A stretch of 7,669 bases of DNA from Actinomycetota bacterium (GTDB taxonomy: Bacteria > Actinomycetota > Thermoleophilia > Gaiellales > Gaiellaceae): contig VGCB01000116.1 in assembly GCA_016870235.1 (NCBI GenBank), positions 1 to 7,669 on the forward strand, read 5' to 3'. The notes beneath the pieces are model-generated. The model worked only from the letters and a program-made list of their open reading frames with translations. It searched no databases and was not told the origin of the DNA. Position 1 is the stretch's first letter. Each line of letters starts with the position of its first letter. This document shows positions 6,176-7,669 of the stretch, piece by piece. The translations under genes and the position numbers were made by a program.

Positions 6176-6391
6176 TCAGAGGCCGAGAAGCGGCTGTACG
6201 ACGAACCAGGCGCCCACCGCGATCACGACGGCGAGGCCGATCAGGAGCAACAGCGTGAGCCAGAATCGGATGCCGGCGCGACGCGACCGCCGCCGCCGCT
6301 CGATGCGCTCCCGTCGCGTTGCCCGCGCCCTCCGGTAGGCCGCGCTGACAGCGGTCGGATCGATCGGTGGAGCTTCTTCCCGCTTGGACAC
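6176..6391 (-). CDS. Small basic single-pass membrane protein, unknown function
   Basis: I do not recognise a family. The 71-aa protein has an N-terminal half rich in Arg (about RRARATRRERIERRRRSRR at ~20-38), likely cytoplasmic or nucleic-acid/lipid-facing. One strong membrane helix follows (~43-67, RFWLTLLLLIGLAVVIAVGAW), with a very short outside end. I chose GTG 6391 because a TACACT -10 box lies exactly seven bases upstream; the longer frame to 6454 would cross this promoter and the divergent one. It is the first gene of the operon leading into gdpD. Its charge pattern suggests an inside-anchored protein. Codon and base use match its neighbours. Confidence 0.7.
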   Translation of the reverse strand: MSKREEAPPIDPTAVSAAYRRARATRRERIERRRRSRRAGIRFWLTLLLLIGLAVVIAVGAWFVVQPLLGL

Positions 6392-6398
6392 CGGACGG

Positions 6399-6428
6399 AG
6401 TGTAGGGTGCCGTGACGCGGGTCGTCGC
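6399..6428 (-). promoter_or_regulatory. Leaderless promoter of the six-gene operon
   Basis: On the minus strand TACACT (6404-6399) matches the -10 consensus at four of six bases and is seven bases before GTG 6391, so the transcript should begin at the start codon. An 18-bp spacer leads to GCGACG (6428-6423), a weak -35 keeping GAC. The site interleaves with the promoter for the opposite gene. Confidence 0.6.
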
Positions 6429-6440
6429 GGCAGGGATACT
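6412..6440 (+). promoter_or_regulatory. Leaderless promoter of the four-helix membrane protein gene
   Basis: GTGACG (6412-6417, four of six to TTGACA), a 17-bp spacer and GATACT (6435-6440, four of six to TATAAT) end exactly seven bases before ATG 6448. The GTG at 6412, which could be read as an upstream start, is therefore better explained as the -35 element. Confidence 0.6.
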
Positions 6441-6447
6441 TGGCGAA

Positions 6448-6894
6448 ATGGCACAGAGCGACAGAGACATGCACGGGCACGGTCTCCTCGACCGCGGCTT
6501 CATCGGCCTCGGTGACCGCATCGGCATGCTCGCCGGCGTCGTGCTCGCAGTCTCGTCGTTCACCGGCTGGTACACCGGCGAGGGAGTCGGCACGACCATC
6601 TCCGTCACGGGCTGGAACACGGGGATTCCGGGGAAGCTGATCTTCTTCCTCGGCGCCGCCGTCGTCATCCTCGTCGCGCTGCGCGAGCTCGGGATCGAGC
6701 CGCCTGCCGACCTCCCCGAGAGCCTCCTCGTGATGGCGCTCGGCGCCGTCTCGACCGTCCTCGTGCTCGTCCGCGTGATCTCGATCCCGGACGACTTCTT
6801 CTTCGCCACGCGCGGCGTCGGCATCTGGATCGCGCTGGCCGCTGCGATCGGCGTCATCGTCGCCGGCCTGTTGCAGGCGTCGGAAGAGCTCTGA
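6448..6894 (+). CDS. Four-helix membrane protein, unknown function
   Basis: I recognise no family in this 148-aa protein. A polar N-terminus (MAQSDRDMHGHG) is followed by about four membrane segments: ~24-40, 63-79, 92-112 and 123-143. The loop between the first two is aromatic and glycine-rich (SSFTGWYTGEG, then TGWNTGIPGK), with a repeated T-G-W pattern. A second loop reads RVISIPDDFFFATRG. The end is cytoplasmic-looking (ASEEL). No cysteine and no obvious catalytic motif are seen. The first ATG after the -10 box (6448) was chosen; a start at the upstream GTG 6412 would add 12 residues but fall in the promoter. It stands alone, divergent from the operon and convergent with the small gene ending at 6924. 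Confidence 0.75.
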   Translation: MAQSDRDMHGHGLLDRGFIGLGDRIGMLAGVVLAVSSFTGWYTGEGVGTTISVTGWNTGIPGKLIFFLGAAVVILVALRELGIEPPADLPESLLVMALGAVSTVLVLVRVISIPDDFFFATRGVGIWIALAAAIGVIVAGLLQASEEL

Positions 6895-6927
6895 GCCTGC
6901 GCGGGCGCCGAGCCGGGCGAGGCTCAG
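6891..6927. terminator. Bidirectional hairpin containing both stop codons
   Basis: CTGAGCCT (6891-6898) and AGGCTCAG (6920-6927) form a perfect 8-bp stem. The TGA of the + strand gene (6892-6894) is in one arm and the TGA of the - strand gene (complement of 6924-6926) in the other. The 21-nt loop is GC-rich and contains GGC/GCC that can pair further. Its symmetry suits termination from both sides. No U-tract is present. Confidence 0.55.
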
Positions 6928-7133
6928 GACGTCGTCGTCACGGCGGGCAGCGGCTTGAGGTCGCGAATCGTCGTCACGGCGGGGCCCGGATCCGGGTTGT
7001 CGTCGAGCGCCCGGCCGAGGCCGTAGCCTGCGGCGAGGAGCACGAGGCCCCCGGCGACGGCTGCGACGGCGCGCAGCCAGGCTCGCCGCCTCGGCGGCCG
7101 GCGCCGTCTCGCCGCGTAGTCGATCTCGCTCAC
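6924..7133 (-). CDS. Small single-pass membrane protein with Thr/Pro-rich outer tail, unknown
   Basis: No family is recognised. The 69-aa protein starts at GTG 7133 (VSEIDYAARRRRPPRRRAW), giving a basic cytoplasmic end. One helix follows (~20-42, RAVAAVAGGLVLLAAGYGLG), then a 27-residue outside tail (~43-69) rich in D, P and T with PAVTT twice. The start overlaps the stop of the upstream gene as GTGA (7130-7133), so the two are almost certainly co-translated. The longer open frame to 7409 lies inside that upstream gene and is a shadow. Function is unknown; an anchored accessory to its partner is a guess. Confidence 0.7.
   Translation of the reverse strand: MSEIDYAARRRRPPRRRAWLRAVAAVAGGLVLLAAGYGLGRALDDNPDPGPAVTTIRDLKPLPAVTTTS
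6932..6983 (-). repeat. 16-bp direct repeat encoding PAVTT twice
   Basis: TCGTCGTCACGGCGGG occurs exactly at 6932-6947 and 6968-6983, a 36-bp (12-codon) period. On the minus strand each copy encodes P-A-V-T-T in the tail of the small membrane protein. The exact DNA identity suggests a recent in-frame duplication of the codon block. Confidence 0.7.
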
Positions 7134-7441
7134 GCCTCGTAGTCGGTCGCCGACCGGCTCGCGAGATGGAAGGCCGCGGCCTGCACGGTGGTCAGCGTGG
7201 TCGCCCAGCCGTCGGCGGCGTGCTCCTCGAGCAGCCCGCGGATCCAGCGCTCGGCCTCGGCATGCTCGCCCGCGAGCTCGGCGAGCGTGAACGCCGAGCC
7301 GGTGCGGCGGCGGAGATCGCCGAGCACGAGCTCGAGGTGCGCGTACAGACGATCGGCGACAGCGGGATCTCTCGCCGCGGCGAGGAATCGTCGGTGCCCT
7401 TCCGCCCATTCGTGCCTGGCGCTGTCGACGACGGCCGTCAC
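7130..7441 (-). CDS. Small helical soluble protein, unknown function
   Basis: I do not recognise this 103-aa protein. It is cysteine-free, lacks a membrane segment and looks mostly alpha-helical: HEWAEGHRRFLAAARDP, VADRLYAHLELVLGDLRRR, FTLAELAGEHAEAERWIRGLLEEH and WATTLTTVQAAAFHLASR. GTG 7441 is chosen because TAGCCT lies eight bases upstream and because the frame further up overlaps the DUF501 end with unlikely Arg/Pro-rich sequence. It overlaps the 69-aa membrane gene by GTGA, so the two form a likely functional pair. It follows a DUF501 gene on the same strand after 47 nt. Confidence 0.72.
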   Translation of the reverse strand: MTAVVDSARHEWAEGHRRFLAAARDPAVADRLYAHLELVLGDLRRRTGSAFTLAELAGEHAEAERWIRGLLEEHAADGWATTLTTVQAAAFHLASRSATDYEA

Positions 7442-7449
7442 CGACAGGC

Positions 7450-7455
7450 AGGCTA
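7450..7455 (-). promoter_or_regulatory. -10 box of the 103-aa gene, leaderless
   Basis: TAGCCT (7455-7450, minus strand) fits TANNNT and ends eight bases before GTG 7441, the same spacing as at fdxA. No clear -35 is visible. An imperfect inverted repeat (CGATC 7458-7462 with GATCG 7477-7481) sits just upstream, between the DUF501 stop and this box. Confidence 0.45.
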
Positions 7456-7488
7456 GACGATCGCCTCGGACGGGAGGATCGGGAAGCG

Positions 7489-7669
7489 CTACCCCGGCTC
7501 GGACGCCGAGGCCAGACAACAGGCCGCGGGCCACAGGCCTCCCTCCCGCTCCGCGACCTCCGCGAGGACGCCCGAGCCGAGCAGGTACGAGGGATGGGCG
7601 AGAGCGTACGCAGCGTGCGCGTGGAGGCACTTGAGCGCGGCCGGGTGGCGAGAGCCGCCGATGCCGGTG
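7489..7669 (-). CDS. DUF501 family protein, C-terminal part (runs off right edge)
   Basis: The last 59 codons of a gene are read from the right edge to a TAG at 7491-7489; the start is outside the window. The visible part opens TGIGGSRHPAALKCLHAHAA, which matches the conserved GxGG...P..(V/L)KCLHAH.A..LA block of DUF501. Then come HPSYLLGSGVLAEVAE and a short tail with a Cys-Cys pair (WPAACCLAS). DUF501 proteins are typical of Actinomycetota, often near enolase, a FtsB-like septum protein and Ppx/GppA. Their function is not known. The downstream neighbours here are two small unknown genes instead of Ppx/GppA. Confidence 0.85.
   Translation of the reverse strand, partial: TGIGGSRHPAALKCLHAHAAYALAHPSYLLGSGVLAEVAEREGGLWPAACCLASASEPG

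Overview
The window is uniformly very GC-rich (roughly 70%), gene-dense and bacterial. Several things point to a high-GC Actinomycetota, and I would guess Thermoleophilia or a deep actinobacterial relative. These are a 7Fe ferredoxin of the actinobacterial FdxA type, the end of a DUF501 protein, start codons lying 7-8 nt after a TANNNT-like -10 box (leaderless mRNAs), and a CcmH/CcmG/CcdA set in a Gram-positive-like setting with an L,D-transpeptidase. The phylum is inferred from gene content and style, not from a marker gene. I see no tRNA, rRNA, CRISPR array, transposase or other mobile element.

Left part (1-2637). A short NarL-type histidine kinase-like protein (92-757, +) with a worn ATP site converges on fdxA (1153-845, -). 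Two strong hairpins lie between them. fdxA is divergent from an XRE helix-turn-helix plus TPR regulator (1384-2637, +). That regulator's leader carries a sigma70-like promoter and an inverted repeat ending four bases before the ATG.

Centre (2648-6391, all -). A tightly packed six-gene operon reads, in transcription order: a 71-aa membrane-anchored basic protein, a glycerophosphodiester phosphodiesterase, an exported L,D-transpeptidase, a CcmG/TlpA-type thioredoxin, CcmH and CcdA. Apart from a 22-nt gap before the phosphodiesterase gene, all junctions overlap or abut, so the genes are probably translationally coupled. CcdA should pass electrons across the membrane to the two CxxC proteins, CcmG and CcmH, for reducing apocytochrome c. 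The same pathway could keep the exposed catalytic cysteine of the L,D-transpeptidase reduced.

Right part (6399-7669). A divergent, apparently leaderless promoter pair drives the operon to the left and an unknown four-helix membrane protein (6448-6894, +) to the right. The latter converges on a pair of small unknown genes (7441-7130 and 7133-6924, -) that overlap by a GTGA. Upstream of them is the 3' end of a DUF501 gene that runs off the right edge.

All three convergent gene ends carry hairpins, two with clear stop-codon overlap. Four of the five genes that start a transcription unit look leaderless. No complete novel system is evident. The most useful leads are the L,D-transpeptidase embedded in a thiol-redox operon, the paired leaderless promoters, and two 21-bp tandem duplications that each copy a start-codon region.
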